The notes: generated by a model from the letters alone, not told the origin. A DNA stretch of 64,000 nucleotides from Desulfobacterales bacterium (GCA_018432925.1 JAHDSC010000085.1:1-64000), one strand, 5' to 3'. Shown: positions 32,735-42,082, counted from the first letter of the stretch. Translations and numbers: made by a program.

Positions 32735-35314
32735 TCATTTCAGACCCATCCTCCGGTAAACGGCCTCCACATCCAGATTCGCGCGCACGATATCGGCCAG
32801 ACGGTTCAGGGCCGGCTCAATGTCGAATTCCACCTGTATTTTTCCAAGCGCGGGCAAGCCCCGCCGTTTTCGAAGATCGTCAAGGAACCAGCGCCGGAAG
32901 GCGTCGGCGTCGAAAAGACCATGCAGATAGGTGCCGAAGACACGACCGTCCTTCGATGCGCATCCGATAATTTCGCCATCTTCACGGATCACCGCCGCTC
33001 GTAAGCCTTCGCCGGTGGTTTGACCGTGGTGAATCTCGTACCCCCGAAGCTCAAGGCCCGAAACGACATGCTTTGCCGTGACGGCTTTAAGCTCCTTTTC
33101 TTCTTTGAGGACCGTTCGGATCGACAGCAAAGACAGACCCGATTTCGCGACACCTTCGGATTCGATCCGGTGAGGATCTTCGATGCTTTCTCCGAGCATT
33201 TGCATTCCCCCGCAAATCCCGACAACAGCAACTCCCTTTTGCCGAAGTTTTTCGATCTTCTCGGCAAGGCCGCTTTCTTTCAGGTAAACGAGATCGCCGG
33301 GCACGTTTTTGCTTCCCGGAAGAATCACGGCGTCGGGCAATTCGAGCTGGCCGGCTTTGCGCACGATTCGCAGGCAAACATCCGGTTCGAGGACGAGCGG
33401 ATCGAAATCGGTGAAATTCGAGATGTGGGGAATGTCGATAATGGCGATCTCAACCTGATCGGCGCCTCTCGGCGCGTTATTCCGACTGCCTGCTTTAAAG
33501 CTTACCGAGTCCTCCTCGGGAAGTCCCAGGTTGCGGATATAAGGAATCACGCCGTATGTGGGCAGACCGGTATGACGCCGGATATATTCAATCGCATCCT
33601 TGAGCAGATCCTGATTGCCGCGGAAGCGGTTGATTGCGAATCCAGCAACCAGAGCACGCTCCCGTTCCGAAAGGACTTCAAGCGTACCCACAAATGATGC
33701 AAAAACGCCGCCGCGATCGATGTCTCCTACAAGCAGAACCGGTGCTTGAGCAAATTCGGCCATTGTCATGTTCACAATATCGTGATGTTTGAGATTAACC
33801 TCACCCGGACTCCCCGCGCCTTCGATAACCATCACGTCCACTTCGGAAGCCAGGGAAGCATAAGCCTGCTTCACGACTTCGAACGCTCTCGGTTTGTATT
33901 GGATATAGGCATTCACATCCATGTTTCCCACCGGATTACCGAGCACGATCACCTGGGCGCCGGTTTCGGAACAGGGCTTTAACAGCACGGGGTTCATACG
34001 CACGTCCGGATCGAGTCGGGATGCCTGGGCCTGAACCACCTGGGCCCGTCCCATTTCTCCTCCATTCCGGGTCACATGGGAGTTCAGAGACATGTTCTGA
34101 GCCTTGAATGGTGCGACCCGAAAACCATCCTGGAGCAGTATGCGGCAAAAGGCGGCGGATAGAACGCTTTTTCCGGCATTCGAAGAGGTGCCCTGGAACA
34201 TGACTGCCGGGACTCGCGACTTCGCGTGAAATCGGGCTTTCTTTTCCGAGGACGAATGCAGTACGAAAGACATGGCGTCCAGAAGTCGCTCATTTTCCTT
34301 CTCCGTGCGCACGGCAACCCGGAAATAGCGATCATCCAGGCCTTCGTAGTTGTTGCATACGCGAATCGCGATTCGATGAGTAAGCAGTTTGCGGGCCAAT
34401 TCCGGGGCGTTGAGATTCTTTCTTTCCACCCGGGCCAGAAGGTAATTTGCCGCGGACGAAAAAACGATGATACTTTCCAAATCGCCGAGACCTTCTTGGA
34501 GCTGCTTCCGGAGTTGCGAAACCTCCTCGCGCGTTTTCTCGGCATATGCGAGGTCTTCGAGAACAGCCGCACCGACGGCCTGGGCCAGGCTCCCCACCGA
34601 CCAGGGCGGAAGGATTGACGAGATCCGCTCGACAATGGGCTCCGGAGCTAAGGCGTATCCTAGGCGCAGACCCGGAATTGCATAAAACTTGGTCATCGAC
34701 CTCAATACGACGATGTTGGGAAATCCATAAGACGACAGGCTTCGATAGCCGGCCGCGAAATCCGCGAATGCCTCGTCCACGATAAAGAAGGTGGAAGGAT
34801 GCCGGTCCGCAAGTTCCAGCAATACCGGCGGATCGAACATTACACCGGACGGGTTTGCCGGTTGCCCGACGATCACCATTTCACTGCCGGATAGCTTCTG
34901 CTCAACCCGAGTCCAATCGACGGAAAATCCATCTTCCCTGTCCGGCAAAATGGTGATGATATCCAGCCCTGCTCCGGCAGCCGCGGCCGAATAATCGATA
35001 TAGCTCGGGACGGGAATCACCGCTCGGCTCACACCCAGGGCATGGGGAAGTGCATAGAGGAGTTCCGTGGAACCATTCCCGCAAACAACCCGCTCCATCG
35101 GAACCGAAAATGCAGAGGCAATCGTCTTCCGCAGTTCCACACAGCGCGGATCCGGATAATGGGTCACTTGGCTGAGGCAGCTCGAGATCACCCGCCGGAG
35201 GCAGTCGGGAGGCCCCATCGGATTGATGTTTGCGCTGAAATCAAGGAGATCCTCGATCCTGCATCCGGCTTGACGCGCCAGGCTTCGAATTTCCCCTCCG
35301 TGTCCAAATATCAT
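32735..35314 (-). CDS. fusion of CobD/CobC-type aminotransferase and cobyric acid synthase CobQ/CbiP
   Basis: An 859-residue bifunctional protein. Residues about 1-355 are a class I PLP enzyme like threonine-phosphate decarboxylase CobD, which makes aminopropanol phosphate. Evidence is FSANINPMGPP at the start, RSMTKFYAIPGLRLGYA with the PLP lysine, and an Arg-rich end. Residues about 365-859 are CobQ/CbiP, which amidates four carboxylates, with VMFQGTSSNAGKSVL (P-loop), FKAQNMSLNS, IEGAGSPGEVNL, and glutaminase motif GICGGMQMLG. The two halves supply the aminopropanol arm and its acceptor. It is the first gene after the riboswitch and terminator upstream. Confidence 0.93.
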   Translation of the reverse strand: MIFGHGGEIRSLARQAGCRIEDLLDFSANINPMGPPDCLRRVISSCLSQVTHYPDPRCVELRKTIASAFSVPMERVVCGNGSTELLYALPHALGVSRAVIPVPSYIDYSAAAAGAGLDIITILPDREDGFSVDWTRVEQKLSGSEMVIVGQPANPSGVMFDPPVLLELADRHPSTFFIVDEAFADFAAGYRSLSSYGFPNIVVLRSMTKFYAIPGLRLGYALAPEPIVERISSILPPWSVGSLAQAVGAAVLEDLAYAEKTREEVSQLRKQLQEGLGDLESIIVFSSAANYLLARVERKNLNAPELARKLLTHRIAIRVCNNYEGLDDRYFRVAVRTEKENERLLDAMSFVLHSSSEKKARFHAKSRVPAVMFQGTSSNAGKSVLSAAFCRILLQDGFRVAPFKAQNMSLNSHVTRNGGEMGRAQVVQAQASRLDPDVRMNPVLLKPCSETGAQVIVLGNPVGNMDVNAYIQYKPRAFEVVKQAYASLASEVDVMVIEGAGSPGEVNLKHHDIVNMTMAEFAQAPVLLVGDIDRGGVFASFVGTLEVLSERERALVAGFAINRFRGNQDLLKDAIEYIRRHTGLPTYGVIPYIRNLGLPEEDSVSFKAGSRNNAPRGADQVEIAIIDIPHISNFTDFDPLVLEPDVCLRIVRKAGQLELPDAVILPGSKNVPGDLVYLKESGLAEKIEKLRQKGVAVVGICGGMQMLGESIEDPHRIESEGVAKSGLSLLSIRTVLKEEKELKAVTAKHVVSGLELRGYEIHHGQTTGEGLRAAVIREDGEIIGCASKDGRVFGTYLHGLFDADAFRRWFLDDLRKRRGLPALGKIQVEFDIEPALNRLADIVRANLDVEAVYRRMGLK

Positions 35315-35440
35315 GGGACGACTCCTTATACATTAAGAGATCATCAATGGGCGGATCATATCCAGCGAAACCTCCACACCCGGGCAGGCATCCGGAAAGA
35401 GATTCAAATGTTTGTATTTTCCGCCCTGCCGGACGTGTCC

Positions 35441-35480
35441 AAAAAAAATCCCCGCACCCATTCGCTGGGTCCGGGGATTC
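35441..35480 (-). terminator. intrinsic terminator of cobalamin riboswitch upstream of cobD-cobQ
   Basis: On the minus strand a GC-rich hairpin (AATCCCCGGACCC, loop, GGGTGCGGGGATT) is followed by eight T. It lies between the aptamer and the cobD-cobQ start, as expected for transcription-termination control. Confidence 0.85.
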
Positions 35481-35544
35481 CGTTTTCAATCCGACCGTTT
35501 GATGCAGCGCCCCATATCCACGAGAGGCAAAGCAAGCTGAATCA

Positions 35545-35712
35545 TCTTGTAAGCAGGTCTTCCGGCTTCCGGATCTATCGATTCGCCGCGCCTTCCCATC
35601 CATTCGGACAGTGGCTTTACTGCGGTCTTCGTCCCCGGTTACGGCGGCGGGTCCGCGACGGAATTTCACCGTCTTCCCTATCAAGGCCCAAGGGCCACTT
35701 TTAAGAAAAGCA
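35545..35712 (-). promoter_or_regulatory. cobalamin riboswitch of corrin-synthesis operon
   Basis: On the minus strand it shows TGATAGGGAAGACGGTGAAA, the GGACCCGCCGCCGTAA core, GCCACTGTCC, GGGAAGGCG, and AGCCGGAAGACCTGC. It precedes the operon from cobD-cobQ to cbiJ (35314-24354), giving feedback repression of corrin synthesis by cobalamin. Confidence 0.95.
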
Positions 35713-35741
35713 GGTAGCATCCCGTATTGAAGAAGTCAAAT
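35713..35741 (-). promoter_or_regulatory. weak putative promoter of corrin-synthesis operon
   Basis: On the minus strand TTGACT (35741-35736) is followed after 17 bases by TACCTG (35718-35713). The -35 is good, the -10 poor. It lies just before the riboswitch and back to back with the plus-strand promoter at 35763. Confidence 0.35.
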
Positions 35742-35762
35742 ATTTTTTATCTAATTTTTTTC

Positions 35763-35790
35763 TTGACATTTTTCCTCGTTCGTTTATTTT
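35763..35790 (+). promoter_or_regulatory. putative sigma70 promoter of TonB/uptake operon
   Basis: A perfect TTGACA (35763-35768) and TATTTT (35785-35790) are spaced by 16 bases, directly before the plus-strand riboswitch. Transcription would start near 35798, at the aptamer P1. Confidence 0.6.
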
Positions 35791-35798
35791 ATCAGATC

Positions 35799-35961
35799 AT
35801 GTTCAGGTGCTCCTAGCAGAGCCTAACAGGGAATCCCGTGCGAATCGGGGATGGGCCCGCCGCTGTGATCGGGGACGAAAGCTGCAGGATGCCACTGGCC
35901 GATAGGCCGGGAAGGCGCAGCCGGTAGAATGATCCGAGAGTCAGAAGACCTGCCTGAGCAC
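35799..35961 (+). promoter_or_regulatory. cobalamin riboswitch of TonB/uptake operon
   Basis: The aptamer shows the P1 pair TGTTCAGG/CCTGAGCA and AGGTGC. Then come ACAGGGAATCCCGTGCGAAT, GGGCCCGCCGCTGTGA, CCACTGGCC, GGGAAGGCG and AGTCAGAAGACCTGC. It closely resembles the minus-strand aptamer at 24154 (shared GGGGACGAAAGCTGCAGGA). The operon from 36274 onward follows after the terminator. Confidence 0.96.
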
Positions 35962-36176
35962 ATAGGGAGACCTTTGAAAAGCGTTCGATTTCGTCAGGGT
36001 TCAAGGAAGGCGGTCATTTTTTAGCCACAGGAGTACCTATTATAAGTATTCCGAGGAGGAAAATCCGAGCCGGACGGATAAGTTGAGCAAGGTTGGAGAG
36101 TTACGCAAAGGCCCCATCGGGTAACGACTGCGTGGACGGCGTCGTTCCCGGCGGTTTCGCAGAGGATAAAAAAGGG

Positions 36177-36214
36177 ATATCCCGGACCGAATATTTCGGC
36201 CCGGGATTTTTTTT
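36177..36214 (+). terminator. intrinsic terminator of plus-strand riboswitch
   Basis: ATCCCGGACCGAA, a short loop and TTCGGCCCGGGAT are followed by eight T. It lies between aptamer and first gene, so bound cobalamin would favour premature termination. The 200 bases between aptamer and hairpin probably contain the alternative pairing; I could not define it. Confidence 0.85.
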
Positions 36215-36273
36215 GGGTGATTGACCCCGAATTGTATTTCGGCACGAATCTCAAACGGACAGGAGATCGGCGC

Positions 36274-37047
36274 GTGATAAGAAAAATCATGATTCGATTT
36301 TTTATGGCAATCTTCATTTTGTTCCTTTCAGGAATTCCCACCAAGGCGGACGAAACTCATCAGCGAATCGAACGGCCTGTGCGTGAATCGATCAACATCC
36401 GGCAAGCCACTCAAAAGGCGGAAGAGGGATGGCGGGTGGAGAGGGAAAAACTGGTTGCACGATTCGAACAATTGCAGAAGGAACAGGAACTGCTAAAAAA
36501 CCGGAAGGCGGAATTGCACCGTCAGGTCGAAGCGGCGCGGCCGCGTCTGGCGGCCAAGGAAAAACAGCTGGTCGATATCGAACAGATTTCCAGCCAGATC
36601 CGGCCGTTTCTGGATGAACTGATCAATGAGTTGAAATTCCGGACAGCCGAAGGTCTTCCGTTTCTAACGGCGGAACGGCGGGAGCGTATCCATAAACTGG
36701 AAAGCATCATTGCCGATCCCGACATTACTCTCAGCGAGAAATATCGAAAGGCCATGGAAGCGCTTCTGGTGGAAGCCGAATACGGATTCACCATCGAGGT
36801 TTACCAGGAAACCATAGCGGTTGAAGGCCAAACCATGCTGGTCGACGTTTTCCGCCTGGGTCGACTCAGCCTGTTTTATCAGAGTCTGGATCAGAAGCAT
36901 TGCGGTTTTTACAACGTGGCCGGAGGAAGTTGGCAACCCCTCCCCGCGTCGTACAGTCAGGGAATTCGAACCGCCATCGACATCGGAACCAAGCGCCGGC
37001 CGGTGGAGCTGATCGCCCTGCCGATAGGAAGGATGGTGATCCGATGA
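36274..37047 (+). CDS. DUF3450 periplasmic protein of TonB2-like system
   Basis: A 257-residue protein with a signal peptide (about 1-25, ending PTKAD). A long coiled coil follows (about 45-110, rich in E/K/L/R heptads), then a globular domain, matching DUF3450. Such proteins precede TtpC-ExbB-ExbD-TonB-TPR clusters. A GTG start at 36274 is chosen because AGGAG lies 8 nt upstream; the ATG at 36217 lies in the riboswitch terminator tail. Its stop overlaps the next gene's start (ATGA). The exact role is not established. Confidence 0.85.
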   Translation: MIRKIMIRFFMAIFILFLSGIPTKADETHQRIERPVRESINIRQATQKAEEGWRVEREKLVARFEQLQKEQELLKNRKAELHRQVEAARPRLAAKEKQLVDIEQISSQIRPFLDELINELKFRTAEGLPFLTAERRERIHKLESIIADPDITLSEKYRKAMEALLVEAEYGFTIEVYQETIAVEGQTMLVDVFRLGRLSLFYQSLDQKHCGFYNVAGGSWQPLPASYSQGIRTAIDIGTKRRPVELIALPIGRMVIR

Positions 37048-38483
37048 AGACGATCATTCGATGGATGATTCCCGTTTTGATGGTCGTGTTTTTGACCGTT
37101 TCGCCCGTATCGGCCGAGGACATGCGTGAGTTGCAGGTTCAAGCCCGTCAGGCCAGGGAGGACTTGATCCGAAAGGCGGCGACGGAAAAAGCGGCGGCCG
37201 ACCAGGCGGCCTCCGAAAGTCGGGCACGGATATTGGAAGACCGCAAATCGCTGGAAAAAGCCATCGCGGAGATTGAAAACGACAACCGCGGGCTGGCGAG
37301 GGAGGTCCAGGATCTGGCGGATGAACTCCGCCGGTTGGATGAAAAAGAACAGCAGTTTACGCGGCGATTGGACCAAATCGACAGCGTGATCCAGGAGATG
37401 GTAGGCGTGATACGGGTCAATGCCAAGGATATTGATGCGCTGATCGCACAGAATCTGCAAACCGCTCTTACCGGAAGCCCCACCACCTCCTTTCTCACGG
37501 CCGTCGCTGAAGAATCACGGTTTCCGGGAATGGACGATGTCCGGGGCATGGCTTCCGCGCTGATGAATCAAATCCAATCTTCCGGCGAGGTGGCGCGCCG
37601 CAAGGGGATGATCGTTGACCGGGCCGGGCGGGAAGTGGAGGCCGATATCCTTCTCCTGGGATCGTTCACCGCCGCATACCGGATCGATGATGAGGCGGGC
37701 TTTCTCAATTATTCGAGTGCGGGCGCCAAACTATACGCCCTCTCGCGCCTTCCCTCCGGCCGGATGCAAAAGCAGATCGCACGGTACATGGACGGTCAAA
37801 GCGAAACCGCACCGATCGATATTTCCCGTGGAGGTGCGTTACGGCAACTGACCCATGAGTTGGCGCTCTGGGAGCAGATCCCAAAAGGCGGCCCGATTGT
37901 ATGGCCCATTTTGGCGGTCCTGGCCGTGGGGGTGCTGATTGTCATTGAACGGACCATTTTTCTGGCGCGCAAAAACCTGGATGCCGACGGCCTGATCCAT
38001 CGAATCGAGGAATTATCGGTTGAAAACGATTGGCAGGCCTGTACGCAGGCATGCACCGAATATGCTCAAAAACCGGTGGCCCGGGTGTTAAAGGCCGGTC
38101 TGCTCTGCTGCCACATGCAGCGCGAAGAGATGGAAAATGCATTGCAGGAGGCCATCCTGAAAGAAATTCCTCCCATGGAGCGGTTTTTGTCCACCCTTGG
38201 AATGCTGGCCGCAATCGCACCCCTTTTAGGCCTGCTGGGGACGGTCACCGGCATGATCGAAACGTTCCACGTGATCACGTTGCACGGCACCGGCGATCCC
38301 CGCTTGATGTCCGGCGGGATTTCGGAAGCCCTGGTAACCACCATGCTGGGCTTGTCCGTGGCCATTCCGCTCATGCTGTCGCAGACCCTTCTCAATCGTG
38401 CGGTGGACAAAACGATCGGTCAAATCGAGGAAAAGGCCGTAGCCCTTGTTAATATCATCCACAAAAGTCGAGGGATATCGTGA
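37044..38483 (+). CDS. TtpC-like MotA/TolQ/ExbB protein with periplasmic coiled coil
   Basis: A 479-residue inner-membrane protein. It has a signal peptide (about 1-24), a periplasmic coiled coil (about 25-130), and a linker region. A C-terminal MotA/TolQ/ExbB channel domain (about 290-470) follows, with LGMLAAIAPLLGLLGTVTGMIETF and SGGISEALVTTMLGL-type segments. This is the architecture of TtpC, the extra component of Vibrio-type TonB2 systems. It is coupled to both neighbours by ATGA/GTGA overlaps. Confidence 0.9.
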   Translation: MKTIIRWMIPVLMVVFLTVSPVSAEDMRELQVQARQAREDLIRKAATEKAAADQAASESRARILEDRKSLEKAIAEIENDNRGLAREVQDLADELRRLDEKEQQFTRRLDQIDSVIQEMVGVIRVNAKDIDALIAQNLQTALTGSPTTSFLTAVAEESRFPGMDDVRGMASALMNQIQSSGEVARRKGMIVDRAGREVEADILLLGSFTAAYRIDDEAGFLNYSSAGAKLYALSRLPSGRMQKQIARYMDGQSETAPIDISRGGALRQLTHELALWEQIPKGGPIVWPILAVLAVGVLIVIERTIFLARKNLDADGLIHRIEELSVENDWQACTQACTEYAQKPVARVLKAGLLCCHMQREEMENALQEAILKEIPPMERFLSTLGMLAAIAPLLGLLGTVTGMIETFHVITLHGTGDPRLMSGGISEALVTTMLGLSVAIPLMLSQTLLNRAVDKTIGQIEEKAVALVNIIHKSRGIS

Positions 38484-39091
38484 TCGAAGCATTTCTGTCC
38501 CAGTACTTACAAATGGAAGAATACTTTCGTACCGGGGGCTTCATTATGGTGCCGCTGGCGGTGGTAAGTCTGACGATGTGGTTGCTGATTGTGGATCGCG
38601 CCCTGTTTTTCAGGCGGCTGCATCGCAAAAACATGGACACCCAGACGGCCTGGGAACACATCCGGGACAACCGCATGCCCGACCCGCAACAATACTGCGG
38701 AGCCGTTTCGCTGCTGGTATCCCGTTTTCTGTCGCGGCGCAGCAATGACCGTCTCCTGGACCGCTTCATTCTCGATGAAACCGTGCTGACAATCAACCGC
38801 TCGTTGAACGATTACCTGGCCCTTATCGGCGTGCTGGCCGCGGTGGCCCCTCTTTTAGGGCTGCTGGGCACGGTAACGGGGATGATCGGCACCTTCGACA
38901 TCTTGTCCGTTTTCGGCACGGGCAATGCCAAAGGCATGGCCGGGGGCATTTCAGAGGCATTGATCACCACGCAGACCGGCCTTCTGGTTGCCATCCCCGG
39001 TTTATACATGAAAGGGTTTCTGGATCGGCGGGCACGCAACCTGAAACAGCGTATCGCTCAGGTGGGTTATTACCTGAGACGTCATATTTAG
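38480..39091 (+). CDS. exbB: ExbB/TolQ proton channel protein
   Basis: A 203-residue ExbB with three membrane helices and the family segment VAPLLGLLGTVTGMIGTFD plus GGISEALITTQTGLLVAIPGL-like last helix. It forms the pentameric channel that harvests the proton gradient for TonB. The GTG start overlaps the upstream stop (GTGA). A 69-base gap separates it from exbD. Confidence 0.93.
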   Translation: MIEAFLSQYLQMEEYFRTGGFIMVPLAVVSLTMWLLIVDRALFFRRLHRKNMDTQTAWEHIRDNRMPDPQQYCGAVSLLVSRFLSRRSNDRLLDRFILDETVLTINRSLNDYLALIGVLAAVAPLLGLLGTVTGMIGTFDILSVFGTGNAKGMAGGISEALITTQTGLLVAIPGLYMKGFLDRRARNLKQRIAQVGYYLRRHI

Positions 39092-39160
39092 AACGACTTT
39101 TCGATATTCGATAACCAGCGATCGTCGGCCGACAGCCGACAATCGTAATCCGGAGGGCCA

Positions 39161-39580
39161 ATGCTGAACATAACGGCCGCAAGGCGAAGTAAACGAACGG
39201 TGAGCGAGCTCAATATCGCCCCGCTCATCGATATGGTGTTTATCCTGCTTATTTTTTTTCTGGTCAACACCAGTTTCGTAAAAGAGACGGGTATCGAGGT
39301 CACCCGTCCCACGGCCTCCACGGCGACGGTGCAGAGCAAAGCCACCATCCTGATCGCTATTGACCAGGGCAACCGCATCTATATGGAACATCGCGAAATC
39401 GACCTGCGCGCTGTGCGCGCCAATGTGGAAAGGGCGCTGGCGGAAAACCCGGAAGGCGCGGTGGTGGTGGTCGCCGACAAGGCCAGCAGCACCGGAGTTG
39501 CCATCCAGGTGATGGACGGCTGCCGCATGGCGGGGGCCGGGAATGTCTCCCTGGCGGCCGGCCTGCCTCAAGGATCGTAG
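39161..39580 (+). CDS. exbD: ExbD/TolR protein
   Basis: A 139-residue bitopic protein. One helix starts at about residue 20 with IAPLIDMVFILLIFFLV, carrying the essential Asp (D24) of the proton path, and a periplasmic domain follows. GGAGGG precedes the ATG. It partners ExbB and TonB in this module. Confidence 0.95.
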   Translation: MLNITAARRSKRTVSELNIAPLIDMVFILLIFFLVNTSFVKETGIEVTRPTASTATVQSKATILIAIDQGNRIYMEHREIDLRAVRANVERALAENPEGAVVVVADKASSTGVAIQVMDGCRMAGAGNVSLAAGLPQGS

Positions 39581-39605
39581 GGAAAGCGACGGAAAATAAA
39601 CAGCC

Positions 39606-40307
39606 ATGGCATTTCAATTGGGAACTACCGGCTATTTTGACGACCTTATCCGACGCAACTGGATTACCTGGTTGTTGTCGGGTCTGGCGGCAACGGGATT
39701 GAACCTGGCGCTGTTTCTGCTGATGCCTCACTTGATGCAGCCGGCGCGTTCCCGGGCATCCATCGAAACGCTGGTGCCCCAGGTCAATGTGATTCGCATC
39801 AAGCGTCAGGAAAGCGAGGTGAGGCGCAAAGCCGTCAAGCCGCCCGAACCGCCTGAAAGTAAAACGGTAAAAGGGCCGAAGGCTCCTCCGAATCATCCGG
39901 TGCAGACTAAACTGACGCTGCCGTTTGAGATCAATCCAAGGCTTCCCGGCGGACCGAACACCCTGAATTTGCCGGCATTTGAAACCACTCCGCCGGTTAA
40001 CGCCGGATTACCGGATGCTTTTTCCGTTGGACAGCTGGACGCTCCCCTGACGGTTCTTACGCGAATTCCGCCGGTATATCCCTTGCGCGCAAAGCAGCGA
40101 GGCATCGAGGGATGGGTAAGGGTAAAGTTCATTGTGGATGAAACGGGCGCTGTCGGTCGAGTCGCCATTGTCGAGGCACAACCGGCCGGGGTTTTCGAAC
40201 AGAGCGTGGAGCGATGTATAAGCGGCTGGCGTTTCAAGCCCGGTACGGTGGACGGTATGCCGGTCAAAGCCGAAGTGGAAACAACCATACGGTTTCAGTT
40301 GGAATAG
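39606..40307 (+). CDS. tonB: TonB family protein
   Basis: A 233-residue TonB. It has one membrane segment (about 18-40), a basic/Pro-rich linker (about 65-100) and a C-terminal domain with TRIPPVYPLRAKQRGIEGWV and C-terminal RFQLE strand. It is paralogous to the TonB at 50-760; shared pieces include LTLPFEINPRLPGGP-like and VYPL-AKQR motifs. It follows exbD by 25 bases and would serve the receptors at 50898 and 58927. Confidence 0.92.
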   Translation: MAFQLGTTGYFDDLIRRNWITWLLSGLAATGLNLALFLLMPHLMQPARSRASIETLVPQVNVIRIKRQESEVRRKAVKPPEPPESKTVKGPKAPPNHPVQTKLTLPFEINPRLPGGPNTLNLPAFETTPPVNAGLPDAFSVGQLDAPLTVLTRIPPVYPLRAKQRGIEGWVRVKFIVDETGAVGRVAIVEAQPAGVFEQSVERCISGWRFKPGTVDGMPVKAEVETTIRFQLE

Positions 40308-40310
40308 AAA

Positions 40311-41648
40311 ATGTTCAACTCAAAACTTCATGGATGTCTGATTGGTTTACTGCTGGCGATTTTCTTTCAGCCGTCTTCCGCCGATGCGGAAGGACGAACC
40401 GATACTCAGAACCTGCCTCTGCCCGTTCGGATGGTGCTCGCCAAAATCAATCCCATGCTTCAGAAAAAGGAATATCCACGTGCCGCAGAAACCATTCTGG
40501 CCTTCCAGGCCGAAGGGAAGACGGTATCCGAGCCCGGCCGGCCGGACCCCAGAGGTTATCATCACCCGGAGATTTACTTCGCACTGGGGAATTGTCACCT
40601 GATGCAGGAGCATTACGCGCCGGCGGCCGCTGCCTATCGCCAGGCCGTGACCCGCGATCCTTGCCACACTTTCGCATGGTTGAATCTGGCCAAAGCCTGT
40701 TATGAAATGAAACAATACGCCGAGGCCGGGCACGGTTTTGCACAGGGCTACGAAACGGCCCGGGATAAAACCCCCGAGCATCTCTATTACAGCGCCGCTT
40801 CTTATCTGATGGCCGATGAACCGGTCCGTGCCATTGATTTCTTTGAGCGATTGCTTGCCTCCCATCCGACCGCCTTCAAGCCGGAATGGAAAGAACACCT
40901 GGTTCATGCTCTGCTGGCCGCCGATCAACCCCGGCGGGCCTTACCCTATATCCGAGAGCTGGCGAACGCCTATTCGGGCGATAAACGGATCCAATGGCAG
41001 GAGATCCTCCTGCATCAATACCTTCAACTCGATATGCCCGGAGAAGCCCTGAATCTGGTCCTGACACTGATCCGGGAGGCTCCCGACGCGGCCAAGTGGT
41101 GGAAGGCGCTGACCCATATCCGGCTAAACGACGGTCGGTACGAAGAGGCCTTGACGGCCCTGATCGTTTATTCATTTCTAACTCCGTTGTCCATGGAAGA
41201 AAAAAAACTGCTGGCCGATTTGAACCTTCAGCTGGGAATCCCCATCAATGCCGCGCCGGTCTACAAGACCTGCTTGGAAGAAAAACCGGATGAGCAGCTG
41301 TTGCAGCGCCTGGTTCTGGCTTACCGGCAGCTTGGGCTCCCGGAGACGGCTCTTGAGTGTATCGATACCTTCGGAGGAAACCCGAATGACACCGATCTGC
41401 TGTTGCTGAAAGGAGAACTCCTTTACTCCTTGAAGCAATTTGAGGGAGCTGTCGCAGCTTACCGCCGGGTAGCCCAAAGCGGAGGCCGAGAGGCCGGGCG
41501 TGCCTGGCTGATGGCCGGTTATGCCGCCTGGCAAATGAGCGATATTTCCGCCAGCAGGGAGGCTTTTACCAAAGCGGCCGGATACGCAAGGGAGAAAAAT
41601 GCGGCGGTAACGGCTTTGAAGCAGCTGCCGCCGGAGTCGGTTCAATGA
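40311..41648 (+). CDS. TPR-repeat periplasmic protein of TonB system
   Basis: A 445-residue protein with signal peptide (about 1-27, ending SSADAE) and TPR helices to the end. It begins three bases after tonB. It is the paralogue of 822-2144, with the same length, the same DPRGYHHPEIYF-type N-terminal segment and the same PRRALPYIREL region. TPR partners of TonB2 systems are thought to be needed for transport through some receptors. Confidence 0.87.
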   Translation: MFNSKLHGCLIGLLLAIFFQPSSADAEGRTDTQNLPLPVRMVLAKINPMLQKKEYPRAAETILAFQAEGKTVSEPGRPDPRGYHHPEIYFALGNCHLMQEHYAPAAAAYRQAVTRDPCHTFAWLNLAKACYEMKQYAEAGHGFAQGYETARDKTPEHLYYSAASYLMADEPVRAIDFFERLLASHPTAFKPEWKEHLVHALLAADQPRRALPYIRELANAYSGDKRIQWQEILLHQYLQLDMPGEALNLVLTLIREAPDAAKWWKALTHIRLNDGRYEEALTALIVYSFLTPLSMEEKKLLADLNLQLGIPINAAPVYKTCLEEKPDEQLLQRLVLAYRQLGLPETALECIDTFGGNPNDTDLLLLKGELLYSLKQFEGAVAAYRRVAQSGGREAGRAWLMAGYAAWQMSDISASREAFTKAAGYAREKNAAVTALKQLPPESVQ

Positions 41649-41727
41649 ATTTGACTCATCGCGGGCTATCGAACCGTTCCGTCAATGGAACAGTCAAACA
41701 AACAAAACAAAAAAAGGAGCCATTCGC

Positions 41728-41931
41728 ATGACAGAGATTCGTGACAGGATCTACGAGGTTTCCAGTGTTGGAAGGCTTTATCGGAAAAGCCTGTCCATAT
41801 TTGCCGACTATTTAGAGGACGATAAGGGCAATAAAATCCATCTGGACAAGCTGGGTCTCGATCAGCCTTTTTTTGTGTTTTTTCAGAGCGGGACCGGCTT
41901 GACACGGACATCCGCGGTCAGAGTCGCATAA
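41728..41931 (+). CDS. small hypothetical protein
   Basis: A 67-residue protein with AAGGAG about 9 nt before its ATG, lying in the 434-base space between the TPR and CcsA-like genes. No membrane segment or known motif is visible. The good ribosome-binding site and collinear position favour a real gene, but the composition is not decisive. Confidence 0.45.
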   Translation: MTEIRDRIYEVSSVGRLYRKSLSIFADYLEDDKGNKIHLDKLGLDQPFFVFFQSGTGLTRTSAVRVA

Positions 41932-42082
41932 CCGGAAGTTGATTCAAAATCCTCGGTCAGTGTCCCGGACAATGCGGGGTGAGAGATTCAAAGGGTATTC
42001 GCAGAATATTTTGAGTATTTGAATCTTCGCCCCAATACCGTTTGAGCATGAACGGATATTCTGGAGCCGCCTCGAAGAAACA

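Noticed and set aside
35813-36004. Minus-strand frame of 63 residues
   Set aside because: It is antisense to the plus-strand riboswitch aptamer; no ribosome-binding site and no coding features.
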